Source: Clostridium nigeriense
Lineage (GTDB): Bacteria > Bacillota > Clostridia > Clostridiales > Clostridiaceae
NCBI RefSeq assembly: GCF_900086595.1
Contig: NZ_LT575472.1
Location: 1,585,514 to 1,649,513 of the forward strand
Length of the DNA stretch: 64,000 nt
Reading direction: 5' to 3'
The first letter of the stretch is position 1. The number at the start of each line of letters is the position of its first letter. Below, piece by piece: positions 9,262-17,375 of this stretch. The position numbers were made by a program, and so were the translations under genes. Below the pieces are notes generated by a model, which saw nothing but the letters and a program-made list of their open reading frames with translations, searched no databases and was not told the origin of the DNA.

Positions 9262-9396
9262 ATGCCAAAGAATACAAAAACAGAAACTCCAAAGCAAAAA
9301 GGGCAAAGAAGACAAAGATTGCATAAAAATCAAAATAATGTAGGCAATGATAAAAATAAATCTGAGTATACAGATTTTGATGGAAATCCAATTTAA
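9262..9396 (+). CDS. Small basic hypothetical protein (44 aa)
   Basis: Short ORF from ATG at 9262 to TAA at 9396, preceded by AAAGGATGTG and followed at once by a strong terminator, which supports it as a real gene. The product starts MPKNTKTETPKQKGQRRQ, is rich in Lys, Gln and Asn, and ends in YTDFDGNPI. Low-complexity, hydrophilic and probably disordered; the function is unknown. Small proteins of this kind in clostridia can be spore-associated, but nothing here proves that. Confidence 0.7.
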   Translation: MPKNTKTETPKQKGQRRQRLHKNQNNVGNDKNKSEYTDFDGNPI

Positions 9397-9400
9397 TAGA

Positions 9401-9424
9401 AGAGCTGTGAAGCAGCTCTTTTTT
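9401..9424 (+). terminator. Intrinsic terminator
   Basis: AGAGCTG (9401-9407), loop TGAAG, CAGCTCT (9413-9419), then TTTTT. Confidence 0.9.
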
Positions 9425-9526
9425 GTTTTTTAATATTTAAGAAAAAATTACAAATGCTTTTTATTAGTAATAAAAATACAAAATTATGGTAATATTTATG
9501 GTAGTAAGAATGAGAGGAGTGTAGCT

Positions 9527-10306
9527 TTGAAAAAATATATTAATATAATACTAGGTATTATTATGATTTTGTATGTCATAATAATAAACTTAATATTTGG
9601 TAAAATAACTTTTAGTGAATTTTTTTTAGTTATAGGTATTTTATTTATTATCTATCATTTTATAAAAAATAAAGCTAGTAAAATTATAAGTAAAAATAGA
9701 AAAATAAAAGCAGTAGTAAATATATTTAGGTTTTTGATTTCAATAGGAATAATAATATTTATAGTTATTGAAGCTATAATAATAGTTTTTCCAAAGAATA
9801 ATGATGCATATTCAAGTTATATCATTATACTAGGAGCAGGAGTAAAGGGGGAAACTCCTAGTTTAACTTTATCTGAAAGACTTGAAAAGTCAATTGATTA
9901 TATAAATAGTCAAAATAAAGATATCAAAATCATAGTTTCTGGTGGAAAAGGAAAGGGAGAAGATATATCTGAAGCTGAAGCTATGAAAAGATACTTATTA
10001 AAAAGTGGGATAAAAGAAGAAATAATTAAAGAAGATAAATCTACTAATACAAGAGAAAATTTAATGTTTTCCAAAGAAATACTAGAAAACATTACGCATA
10101 AAGATATTGAAGATATAGATGTAAAAATAATTACTTCAGATTTTCATGCTTTTAGAAGCAATTTAATTGCTAAAAGCCTAGATTATGAAAAGAGTAACTT
10201 TTTAACTAATAGAACTTTACCACTTTTAATGCCAGTTATGTATTCAAGAGAATTTTTTGCAATAGGTAAATATTTTTTAATAGAAATTATACAGAAAATT
10301 TATTAA
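9527..10306 (+). CDS. YdcF/SanA-like DUF218 membrane protein
   Basis: 259 aa. Three N-terminal hydrophobic segments (about 4-23, 27-45, 63-88) anchor a DUF218 domain with the family blocks YIIILGAGVKG, VSGGKGKGEDISEAEAM, STNTRENLMFSKEIL and ITSDFHAFRS. DUF218 proteins such as SanA and YdcF are linked to envelope integrity; biochemical activity is largely undefined. The start is TTG at 9527, seven bases after GAGAGGAG. It is a single gene between the terminator at 9401 and the Nudix gene, which has its own RBS 98 bases on. Confidence 0.82.
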   Translation: MKKYINIILGIIMILYVIIINLIFGKITFSEFFLVIGILFIIYHFIKNKASKIISKNRKIKAVVNIFRFLISIGIIIFIVIEAIIIVFPKNNDAYSSYIIILGAGVKGETPSLTLSERLEKSIDYINSQNKDIKIIVSGGKGKGEDISEAEAMKRYLLKSGIKEEIIKEDKSTNTRENLMFSKEILENITHKDIEDIDVKIITSDFHAFRSNLIAKSLDYEKSNFLTNRTLPLLMPVMYSREFFAIGKYFLIEIIQKIY

Positions 10307-10403
10307 AATGAAGGTAAATTTTGCTTTATGTAGAATATAAACATTAGATAAATTATTTATATAAAAATAAAACATAAGAGAATAGGCTTTAGGGGGAAAA
10401 ATA

Positions 10404-10793
10404 ATGAATAAGATTACAGAATGTTCTATAATTATTAAAGATGATTTTAATAACATTTTTTTAGTGAGAAGAAAAACTAAAAAAAATCAACCAATATTAT
10501 GGTACACTGTAGGAAGAAAACTTAAGGGAAGAGAAACAGAAGAAAAGTGTATCGCAAGGGCTGTTAAAGATGATTTAAAATCTATAGTTTTTAATATCGA
10601 AAAGATAGGAGAAACTATCATTGATGAAACATTGGGTGAAGCTTCATCAGTTTATATAGGAGAACTTAAAGAAAAAGTTGTATATGGAAATGATATAGCT
10701 GAAGGAAAGTGGGTTAGTTTAAAAGAAGTGAATAACTATGATTTAGCAGATGGGGAAAAAGAGAAAATTTCACTTTATGTAAATAAGTATTAA
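10404..10793 (+). CDS. Nudix-fold protein with degenerate catalytic box
   Basis: 129 aa with Nudix-like N-terminal strands (ECSIIIKDDFNNIFLVRRKTK) and a helix aligned to the Nudix box. The box reads GRKLKGRE followed by ARAVKDDLKS; compared with GX5EX7REUXEEXGU the RE is RA, EE is DD and the Gly is Lys. Metal-binding Glu residues are therefore partly lost or conservatively changed, so the protein may be a weak hydrolase or a binding protein. AGGGGG precedes the ATG. Single gene followed by a terminator. Confidence 0.72.
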   Translation: MNKITECSIIIKDDFNNIFLVRRKTKKNQPILWYTVGRKLKGRETEEKCIARAVKDDLKSIVFNIEKIGETIIDETLGEASSVYIGELKEKVVYGNDIAEGKWVSLKEVNNYDLADGEKEKISLYVNKY

Positions 10794-10811
10794 AAGTTTC
10801 CTTTAATTTTT

Positions 10812-10882
10812 AAGAGTGATATGTAATGGGATTATGATTTGGAAAATCCAAATTATGAGTAAGATTATATATCGCTCTTTTT
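10812..10882 (+). terminator. Long terminator hairpin after Nudix gene
   Basis: Outer arms AAGAGTGATATGTAAT (from 10812) and ATTATATATCGCTCTT (ending 10880), with G-U pairs, enclose an inner ATTTGGA/TCCAAAT hairpin; T-rich end. Confidence 0.75.
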
Positions 10883-10902
10883 AATTGATAAAAAGTTAAC
10901 TA

Positions 10903-10931
10903 TTGACATAGACATATATAATACTTATGAT
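10903..10931 (+). promoter_or_regulatory. Near-consensus sigma-A promoter of the putative RNA
   Basis: TTGACA (10903-10908), exactly 17 bases, TATGAT (10926-10931). It is one of the strongest promoter matches in the window and has no ORF directly downstream. Confidence 0.75.
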
Positions 10932-10937
10932 GTAAAT

Positions 10938-11169
10938 ATAAATAATAAATCATTTGTTTAGAGAAGATATCTTTACTCATTTGATTTCATTAGAAGTTAA
11001 ATAAAAAAGTTGTCTAACAAAAAAGAGAAATCTGATTTGAAAGAGAATAGAAATAGTGTATTAATAATAAAGGTTATGATTATCATGTCATAGCTTATTT
11101 TAGAGAGCAATCATATCTTTTATTATTAATATATAAGCCTATTTTCTTTTAAGAAAATAGGCTTTTTTT
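10938..11169 (+). ncRNA. Putative structured small RNA or hyd operon leader
   Basis: About 230 bases between a near-consensus promoter and a strong terminator, with no ORF of useful length. The 3' half contains a 23-bp stem (arms 11059-11081 and 11109-11131, one mismatch and one G-U) with a 27-base loop, followed immediately by the terminator hairpin (11135-11148/11151-11164, then T's). In the 5' half GATTTC (10983-10988) can pair with GAAATC (11028-11033). Bases near 10940-10952 resemble the left arm of the long stem and could compete for its right arm, which would allow switching. It ends 70 bases before the hydrogenase-maturation genes. It does not match any RNA family I can recall, including 6S RNA, tmRNA or RNase P. 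Confidence 0.55.
11135..11169 (+). terminator. Strong intrinsic terminator upstream of hyd genes
   Basis: 14-bp perfect stem (11135-11148 with 11151-11164) and TTTTTTT. It either ends a stand-alone RNA or acts as an attenuator for the hyd operon. Confidence 0.9.
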
Positions 11170-11239
11170 CTTTATAAAATATTTTTTATATCTTTATATA
11201 GACTTAATGACTTTGGATATTAATTTTGGGGGGATAGAA

Positions 11240-11491
11240 ATGAAAATAGCCGTAATAAGTGCAATTTTAGAAGAACCTAGTAAGTGTAACTCAATGTTTA
11301 ATGAGGTTGTAGCAAACTTCAGAGGTAGTATTAAAGGAAGAATGGGAATACCTTTAGAAAATGAAACATCTATTATTTCAATAGTTGTAGTAGGAAGTTT
11401 AAATGAAATTAATAGCTTAACGGGAAAATTAGGGAATATAGAAGGTGTAACGGTAAAAACAGCTATAAGTAAAAAGGAAGTAGGGGAATAG
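11240..11491 (+). CDS. TM1266-family putative hydrogenase regulator (ACT-like)
   Basis: 83 aa matching the small ACT-like TM1266 family found beside [FeFe]-hydrogenase genes: GRMGIPLENETSIISIVVVGSLNEINSLTGKLGNIEGVTVKTAIS is the family core. Start chosen at ATG 11240 behind GGGGGG; an upstream in-frame TTG adds residues outside the family. First gene of the hydE-hydG-hydF operon, 28 bases before hydE. The role is inferred from context: a sensor or regulator of hydrogenase assembly; it has no DNA-binding motif of its own. Confidence 0.85.
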   Translation: MKIAVISAILEEPSKCNSMFNEVVANFRGSIKGRMGIPLENETSIISIVVVGSLNEINSLTGKLGNIEGVTVKTAISKKEVGE

Positions 11492-11519
11492 CCTACTAAC
11501 ATTATTATGGAGGTATAAT

Positions 11520-12629
11520 ATGAAAATTAAAGATATTATAGACAAGTTATACAATGAAAATAATGCTAGCAGGGAGGAACTTTTATTTTTACTAGACAAT
11601 TTAACAGAAGCTGATAAAAAATATTTAGTTGAAAAAGCACATGAAACTAGAATGAAAAGCTATGGAAATACTGTATATATGAGAGGGCTTATAGAGTTTA
11701 CTAATATATGCAAAAAGAATTGTATTTACTGTGGAATAAGAAGAGAAAATAAAGATGCAGATAGATATAGATTAACCTTAGATGATATTTTAGAATGTGT
11801 AGAAATCGGTGATAGACTTGGATATAAGACTTATGTGCTTCAGGGTGGAGAAGATGATTATTTTACAGATGACAGAATGATTGAAATAATTAAAGAAATA
11901 AAAAAGAAATATCCTAAAAATGCTATTACCTTATCCTTAGGGGAAAGAAGCTATGAATCATATCAAAAAATGTTTGAAGCTGGTGCTGATAGATATCTTT
12001 TAAGACATGAAACAGCAACTAAAGAGCTTTATGAATCTCTTCATCCAGGTGCAAGTTTTGAGGAGAGAAGAAAATGTTTAAGAGATTTAAAGGAAATTGG
12101 TTATCAAGTGGGGGCAGGATTTATGGTTGGGCTTCCTAATCAAAGTAATAGTGATTTAGTTAATGATTTACTTTTTGTAAAGGAATTTGAACCTCATATG
12201 TGTGGAATAGGTCCATTTATACCACATAAGGATACACCATTAAAGGATGAAAAAGCTGGAACTGTAGAAATGACTACGACTATGCTTGCATTAGTTAGAT
12301 TATTACTTCCAAATGTCCTATTACCATCTACTACTGCTCTTGGAAGTATAGATCCAATTGGTAGAGAAAAGGGTATTAAGGCTGGAGGCAATGTAGTAAT
12401 GCCGAATCTTTCTCCTACAAGTGTAAGAGAAAAATATTCTTTATATGATGGAAAGATATGTACAGGAGATGAAGCTGCAGAGTGCAGAAAATGTATTGAA
12501 GGAAGAATAAACAAAGCTGGTTTTAAGGTTGAAGTTACAAGAGGAGACAATATAGCATGGGCTAAAGATAATGGCCACTATAAAGTTGCTAAAGGCAATA
12601 TTCAACTTGAAAATATACAATTAATATAA
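11520..12629 (+). CDS. hydE: [FeFe]-hydrogenase maturase HydE (radical SAM)
   Basis: Radical SAM enzyme of H-cluster assembly that helps make the dithiomethylamine-bridged diiron subcluster. The radical SAM cluster motif CxxxCxxC is C64-C68-C71. The optional second cluster triad is also present near the C-terminus (CTGDEAAECRKC). 369 aa, full length; GGAGG precedes the ATG. Followed by hydG and hydF, so all three maturases are in one operon. The hydrogenase structural gene is not in the window. Confidence 0.95.
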   Translation: MKIKDIIDKLYNENNASREELLFLLDNLTEADKKYLVEKAHETRMKSYGNTVYMRGLIEFTNICKKNCIYCGIRRENKDADRYRLTLDDILECVEIGDRLGYKTYVLQGGEDDYFTDDRMIEIIKEIKKKYPKNAITLSLGERSYESYQKMFEAGADRYLLRHETATKELYESLHPGASFEERRKCLRDLKEIGYQVGAGFMVGLPNQSNSDLVNDLLFVKEFEPHMCGIGPFIPHKDTPLKDEKAGTVEMTTTMLALVRLLLPNVLLPSTTALGSIDPIGREKGIKAGGNVVMPNLSPTSVREKYSLYDGKICTGDEAAECRKCIEGRINKAGFKVEVTRGDNIAWAKDNGHYKVAKGNIQLENIQLI

Positions 12630-12654
12630 TTTTTAAAGTGTAGGGGTGTTTTAT

Positions 12655-14031
12655 ATGTTTATTGATCATGAGTATATTGAAAGAATTTTAGAAAATGCTA
12701 AAGGAGCTACAAGAGAAGATATTAAGGCGGTTTTAGAAAAAGCTAAAAAAAGAGATGGATTATCTTATGAAGATATTGCAATATTACTACAAGTTGAAGA
12801 TAAAGATGATTTAAATGAAATTTTTAAATTAGCTGGTGAAATAAAAGATTCTATTTATGGGAAAAGAATAGTTATTTTTGCTCCATTGTATGTTAGTGAT
12901 TATTGCGTAAATAATTGTGTTTATTGTGGATATAAGAGAACTAATGATTTTTGTAGAAGAAAATTAACTATGGAAGAGGTATCTGAAGAAGTTAAGATAT
13001 TAGAAAAAATGGGACATAAAAGATTAGCTTTAGAGCTTGGAGAAGATCCAGTAAATGCACCTATAGATTATGTTTTAGAGTGTTTAAAAACTATTTATGA
13101 AACTCAAAATGATAACGGAGAAATAAGAAGAGTTAATGTAAATATAGCAGCTACAACTGTAGAAAATTACAAAAAACTCAAAGATGCAAAAATAGGAACA
13201 TATATTTTATTCCAAGAAACTTATCATAAGCCAACTTACGATAATATGCATCCTAAATCATTAAAAGGCGATTATAATTATCATTTAACTTCTTTTGATA
13301 GAGCTATGGAAGCAGGAATAGATGATGTAGGTGCTGGGGTATTATTTGGACTAGCTGATCCTAAATTCGAAGTTATAGGACTTATGATGCACAATAAGCA
13401 TTTAGAAGATAAATATGGTGTAGGATTCCATACAATATCTATGCCTAGATTAAAGCCAGCATCAGGAGTGACCTTACAAGAATTCCCGCATTTAGTAGAT
13501 GATGAAATGTTTAAAAAGTTGGTAGCAATTATAAGAATTGCAGTTCCATTTACAGGAATAATAATGTCTACTAGAGAAACAGCAGAAATGAGAAGAGAGC
13601 TATTAAAATATGGAGTATCTCAAATAAGTGCTGGATCAAGCACTGGAGTTGGTGGATATAAAGAAAGGGAAGAAGGAAGAGAAACTCTTCAATTTAAGAC
13701 TTCAGATGACAGAACGCCTTTAGAAGTTATTAAATCAGTTTTAGATGATGGATATATACCAAGTTATTGTACAGCTTGCTATAGAAGAGGAAGAACTGGA
13801 GAAAGATTTATGAAGCTTGCAAAGAGTGGAGAAATTCAAAATGTTTGTGAGCCAAATGCAATGACAACTCTTCTAGAATTTGCAATAGATTATGGTGACA
13901 AGGAAATATTAGAAAAAGCTGAAGAAGTTATAAAAATTGAAAAAGAAAGAATTAAGAGAAAAGACATTAAAGATTTACTAGAAAAGAACTTAGAGAGATT
14001 AAAAGCAGGTGAAAGAGACCTATATTTATAG
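12655..14031 (+). CDS. hydG: [FeFe]-hydrogenase maturase HydG (radical SAM tyrosine lyase)
   Basis: Cleaves tyrosine to supply CO and cyanide for the H-cluster. Radical SAM cysteines are C84, C88 and C91 (SDYCVNNCVYC). The C-terminal auxiliary cluster motif CTACYRRGRTGERFM followed by a further Cys (QNVC) is intact. Start set at ATG 12655, six bases after AGGGGTG; the in-frame GTG at 12646 lies within that RBS. 458 aa, normal for HydG. Ends 10 bases before hydF. Confidence 0.95.
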   Translation: MFIDHEYIERILENAKGATREDIKAVLEKAKKRDGLSYEDIAILLQVEDKDDLNEIFKLAGEIKDSIYGKRIVIFAPLYVSDYCVNNCVYCGYKRTNDFCRRKLTMEEVSEEVKILEKMGHKRLALELGEDPVNAPIDYVLECLKTIYETQNDNGEIRRVNVNIAATTVENYKKLKDAKIGTYILFQETYHKPTYDNMHPKSLKGDYNYHLTSFDRAMEAGIDDVGAGVLFGLADPKFEVIGLMMHNKHLEDKYGVGFHTISMPRLKPASGVTLQEFPHLVDDEMFKKLVAIIRIAVPFTGIIMSTRETAEMRRELLKYGVSQISAGSSTGVGGYKEREEGRETLQFKTSDDRTPLEVIKSVLDDGYIPSYCTACYRRGRTGERFMKLAKSGEIQNVCEPNAMTTLLEFAIDYGDKEILEKAEEVIKIEKERIKRKDIKDLLEKNLERLKAGERDLYL

Positions 14032-14041
14032 GAGGTATTAA

Positions 14042-15250
14042 ATGAATTCAACACCAAATGCAAATAGAAAGCACATTGCCATTTATGGTAAAACAAATGC
14101 TGGAAAATCATCTTTAATTAATAAATTTTTAGGTCAAGAAGTTTCTTTAGTTTCTGAGAAAGAAGGAACTACTACTGATCCAGTTCAAAAGGCTATGGAG
14201 CTAATACCTGTAGGACCAGTTTTATTCATAGATACGGCAGGATTTAGAGATGAAAGTAGCCTTGGTAAAATAAGAGCCAAAAGGACATTAGATGTATTAA
14301 AAAGAACGGATGTAGCAATATATGTGTTAAGTGCTATAGATATAGATTTAGAAGAATTTAAAAATGTAAAAAGAAGTTTTAAAAAATATAATATACCATA
14401 CATTGTAGTTATTAATCAGATAGATAGACTAGGTGAATCAGAATTATTATTACTAAAAGAAAAATATAAAGAATATTTATTTTTATCTTCATTAACTGGA
14501 GAAGGTATTGAAGAGTTAAGGGAAAATATAATTAAAGTTTTAAAGGAAGAGGAAGATGAATTACCTATAGTAGGTGATTTACTTCCTTATAATAGCAAAG
14601 TAATAATGGTAGTTCCAATTGATTCAGAGGCTCCAAAGGGAAGAATAATATTACCTCAAGTACAATGTATTAGAGATTGTTTAGATCATGGAATTAAGAG
14701 TTATGTTGTAAGAGATACTGAATTAAAGTCAGCTTTAGAGGATATAAAGGATATTGATTTAGTAATAACAGATTCTCAAGCTTTTAAAGAAGTTGATAAA
14801 ATTGTTCCAAAGAATATTAAATTAACTAGTTTTTCAATGTTATTTGCAAGACAAAAAGGTGATTTTGAAGAATTTATAAGAGGAGCATTTAAAATAAAAA
14901 CATTAAATAAAAACTCCAAAATATTAATCGCTGAAAGTTGTACTCATAATGTATCTCATGAAGATATAGGTAGAGTTAAGATACCTAAGCTAATTAATAA
15001 ATATGTTGGGGCAGAATTAAGTTATGATTATAGTATATTTCATGATTTTCCTGAGGATATAGATAAGTATGACCTAATAATTCATTGTGGGGCATGTATG
15101 ATTAACAGAAAGACTGTTTTAAATAGAGTAAGAGAATGTAAAGAAAAAAAAGTTCCTATAACAAATTACGGTATAGTTTTAGCATATTTAAATGGAATAT
15201 TAGAAAGAAGTTTATCTTTGTTTAACATTAATATTGATGATATAATATAA
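14042..15250 (+). CDS. hydF: [FeFe]-hydrogenase maturation GTPase HydF
   Basis: Scaffold GTPase that receives the diiron precursor from HydE/HydG and loads apo-hydrogenase. N-terminal GTPase domain with GKTNAGKS (16-23), DTAGF and NQID; dimerisation domain in the middle; C-terminal iron-sulfur domain with a CxH motif (SCTHN) and HCGAC. 402 aa. The third maturase of the operon; GGAGG precedes the ATG. A GltD-like flavoprotein follows 37 bases later with its own RBS. Confidence 0.95.
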   Translation: MNSTPNANRKHIAIYGKTNAGKSSLINKFLGQEVSLVSEKEGTTTDPVQKAMELIPVGPVLFIDTAGFRDESSLGKIRAKRTLDVLKRTDVAIYVLSAIDIDLEEFKNVKRSFKKYNIPYIVVINQIDRLGESELLLLKEKYKEYLFLSSLTGEGIEELRENIIKVLKEEEDELPIVGDLLPYNSKVIMVVPIDSEAPKGRIILPQVQCIRDCLDHGIKSYVVRDTELKSALEDIKDIDLVITDSQAFKEVDKIVPKNIKLTSFSMLFARQKGDFEEFIRGAFKIKTLNKNSKILIAESCTHNVSHEDIGRVKIPKLINKYVGAELSYDYSIFHDFPEDIDKYDLIIHCGACMINRKTVLNRVRECKEKKVPITNYGIVLAYLNGILERSLSLFNINIDDII

Positions 15251-15287
15251 AAGTTAAATTTAACAAAGGAGAAAAGGGGGATGTAAA

Positions 15288-16523
15288 GTGAAAGATTTAC
15301 TTATAGAATCTAATAGATGTTATCTTTGTAAAAATCCTAGATGCCAAGCAAATTGTCCAATAAGCACTCCAATTCCAATGGTTATAGACTTATTTAAAGA
15401 AGGACAAATAGCCAAGGCTGGAGAAGTACTATTTAAAAATAATCCATTATCTTTAGTTTGTTCAATAGTATGTCCTCATGAGGCTCAGTGTAAAGGGAAT
15501 TGCATTAGAGGAATTAAGGATGAACCAGTAAGATTTTGTGATATAGAAAGACATATATCAAAGTACTATTTAGAAAATATAAGATTAGAAAAAGAGGATA
15601 CTTTAGAAGAGAGAATTGCAATAGTAGGAGGAGGTCCTGCTGGAATAACTATTGCCTTTATATTAGCTCAAAAGGGATATAAGGTTACGTTATTTGATTC
15701 TCATGATAAGATTGGTGGGGTATTAAGATACGGTATTCCAGAGTTTAGATTACCCAAAAGTATATTAGACCATTATGAAGAAAGATTAATAGAGTTAGGT
15801 GTAAAAATAAGACCTAATACTTTAATAGGTCCAGTAATTACATTAGATAAGCTTTTCTATGATGGATATAAGGCTGTATTTATTGGCACAGGTGTTTGGA
15901 ATCCAAGAACTTTAAATATTAGAGGAGAAAGCTTAGGCCATGTACATTATGCAATTGATTATTTAAAATCACCTGATACCTATAAATTAGGTAAAAAAGT
16001 TTGTGTAATTGGAGCTGGAGATGTTGCTATGGATGCAGCAAGAACAGCTAAAAGAAATGGAGCAGAAGAAGTATCAATACTTTATAGAAAAGGGATGGAA
16101 AATATTCCAGCTACTAAAGCTGAATTAGATGGTGCTATTTCAGATGGAATTAACTTTGAGTTATTTAAGTCTCCAATAGAATTACTAGATGAAGGTGTAA
16201 AATATATCGAAACTAAAAATGAAGTAGATGAAAATGGGAAAATTAATACTGTAAATATTGATGGAAGAGAAGGCGTATTTGAGTGTGATTCAATAATAAT
16301 AGCAGTAAGCCAATCTCCAAAGAATAATATAGTATCAAATACAACGGGTCTAGAAACAAATAAGTGGGGATTATTGCTAACAGATGAATTTGGGCATACT
16401 ACAAGAGAAGGAGTTTTTGCTTCAGGAGATGTAGTAACTGGTGCCAAAACTGTTGTAGAAGCAGCAACTCATGCAAAATTAGTAGCCGAAGAAATAGAAA
16501 AATATTTAACTTCAATAAAATAA
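15288..16523 (+). CDS. GltD-like FAD/NAD(P) oxidoreductase with Fe-S domain
   Basis: 411-aa flavoprotein of the glutamate synthase small-subunit type. The N-terminal Cys-rich ferredoxin-like region (CYLCKNPRCQANCP and CSIVCPHEAQCKGNC, to about residue 75) is followed by an FAD Rossmann site GGGPAG and a second nucleotide site GAGDVAMDAARTAKRNGA; the C-terminal GVFASGDVVTGAKTVVEA is the FAD-closing motif. Starts at GTG 15288, seven bases after AGGGGG. No glutamate synthase large subunit is nearby; its position in the hyd operon suggests it supplies electrons for maturation or hydrogen metabolism. That is inference. A terminator follows. Confidence 0.85.
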   Translation: MKDLLIESNRCYLCKNPRCQANCPISTPIPMVIDLFKEGQIAKAGEVLFKNNPLSLVCSIVCPHEAQCKGNCIRGIKDEPVRFCDIERHISKYYLENIRLEKEDTLEERIAIVGGGPAGITIAFILAQKGYKVTLFDSHDKIGGVLRYGIPEFRLPKSILDHYEERLIELGVKIRPNTLIGPVITLDKLFYDGYKAVFIGTGVWNPRTLNIRGESLGHVHYAIDYLKSPDTYKLGKKVCVIGAGDVAMDAARTAKRNGAEEVSILYRKGMENIPATKAELDGAISDGINFELFKSPIELLDEGVKYIETKNEVDENGKINTVNIDGREGVFECDSIIIAVSQSPKNNIVSNTTGLETNKWGLLLTDEFGHTTREGVFASGDVVTGAKTVVEAATHAKLVAEEIEKYLTSIK

Positions 16524-16540
16524 AATTTTAAATATTAACA

Positions 16541-16566
16541 AAAGGTTGTCCTACGGACAGCCTTTT
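16541..16566 (+). terminator. Terminator of hyd operon
   Basis: AAAGGTTGTCC (16541-16551), loop TAC, GGACAGCCTTT (16555-16565), one G-U pair. Confidence 0.8.
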
Positions 16567-16602
16567 AATTATCTAGAAAATTATATATTTTTATAAAATC
16601 TA

Positions 16603-16631
16603 TTTACAATGTAACAATGTTACGATAATAT
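16603..16631 (+). promoter_or_regulatory. Promoter of bactofilin operon with operator in spacer
   Basis: TTTACA (16603-16608), 17 bases, TAATAT (16626-16631). The spacer is occupied by the palindrome GTAAC-AAT-GTTAC (16611-16623), an arrangement that places a regulator directly under RNA polymerase. Confidence 0.7.
16608..16624. promoter_or_regulatory. Operator copy 1 (GTAACAATGTTAC palindrome)
   Basis: 17-base sequence containing the 13-bp palindrome, exactly repeated 66 bases downstream. Candidate site for the MerR-like protein encoded at the end of the operon. Confidence 0.6.
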
Positions 16632-16673
16632 AAATAGTATAAAAGTGAAATGAAATTATTATTTATAAAAGTA

Positions 16674-16690
16674 AATGTAACAATGTTACG
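16674..16690. promoter_or_regulatory. Operator copy 2 (GTAACAATGTTAC palindrome)
   Basis: Identical 17-base copy, ending three bases before the GGAGGG ribosome binding site of the first bactofilin, so a bound regulator could also block elongation or loop with copy 1. Confidence 0.6.
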
Positions 16691-16702
16691 TTGGAGGGAA
16701 TT

Positions 16703-17365
16703 ATGTTAGAAAATAATATTAATATTGAAGGAATTGGAAGTATACGAGAGGGGCAGTACGAAGCTATAACAATAGATGGAGTAGGAACTATCCAAGGAGA
16801 TATAAGTGTAAAAAGAATTGAAGTTAATGGGAAATCAAAAGCTTTAGGGAAAATAAGTTGTAATGAAATGGATGTGAATGGATATTGCAAAACTAAAGGA
16901 ATAATTAAAGGTAAGTTTCTTGAGGTTAATGGAAGAGTAAATTCAAAAAAGGAAGTTAGCTTTGATAATATAAAAGTAAGTGGAGAACTTTTTGTTAATG
17001 GAAATTGCCAATGTGAAGATTTATATTTAGATGGAAGAATGAAAATATCTGGCCTTTTATCAGGAGATAATTTAGATTTAAATATATCAAAGGTAAATGA
17101 AATAAAAGAAATTGGTGGAGAAAAGGTATCTGTAAAAAAGAATAAAACAATTTATAAGCTATTATTTTTTTCTAAAGAAAGAAATGCAAAACTAATATGT
17201 GATGAAATAGAAGCAGATGAAATATATTTAGAAAATACTTATTGTAATATTGTAAGGGGGAGAAATATTACAATTGGAGATGGCTGTGTACTTAATAAAA
17301 TAGAGTACACTGGTGAAATAAATATAACTGGAAAATCTGAAATAAAAGAAAAAGTATATTTATAG
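16703..17365 (+). CDS. Bactofilin-type polymer-forming protein (BacE/F, YhbE/F-like)
   Basis: 220 aa made almost wholly of short beta-helix repeats with spaced Gly, Val, Asn and Asp (GVGTIQGDI, EVNGKSKALGKIS, EVNGRVNSKKEV, KVSGELFVNGNC), the bactofilin fold, ending in a second repeat block (CNIVRGRNITIGDGC). Resembles B. subtilis YhbE/YhbF (BacE/BacF), cytoskeletal polymers needed for motility. ATG 16703 follows GGAGGG; an in-frame TTG at 16691 overlaps the RBS and is rejected. No membrane helix. First gene of a three-gene operon with a paralogue and a YhbD-type regulator. Confidence 0.82.
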   Translation: MLENNINIEGIGSIREGQYEAITIDGVGTIQGDISVKRIEVNGKSKALGKISCNEMDVNGYCKTKGIIKGKFLEVNGRVNSKKEVSFDNIKVSGELFVNGNCQCEDLYLDGRMKISGLLSGDNLDLNISKVNEIKEIGGEKVSVKKNKTIYKLLFFSKERNAKLICDEIEADEIYLENTYCNIVRGRNITIGDGCVLNKIEYTGEINITGKSEIKEKVYL

Positions 17366-17375
17366 GAGATATGTT

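Noticed and set aside
10938..11169. 6S RNA, tmRNA or RNase P RNA
   Set aside because: The candidate RNA lacks the central-bulge long hairpin of 6S as I know it, and the tmRNA and RNase P signatures; left as unassigned.
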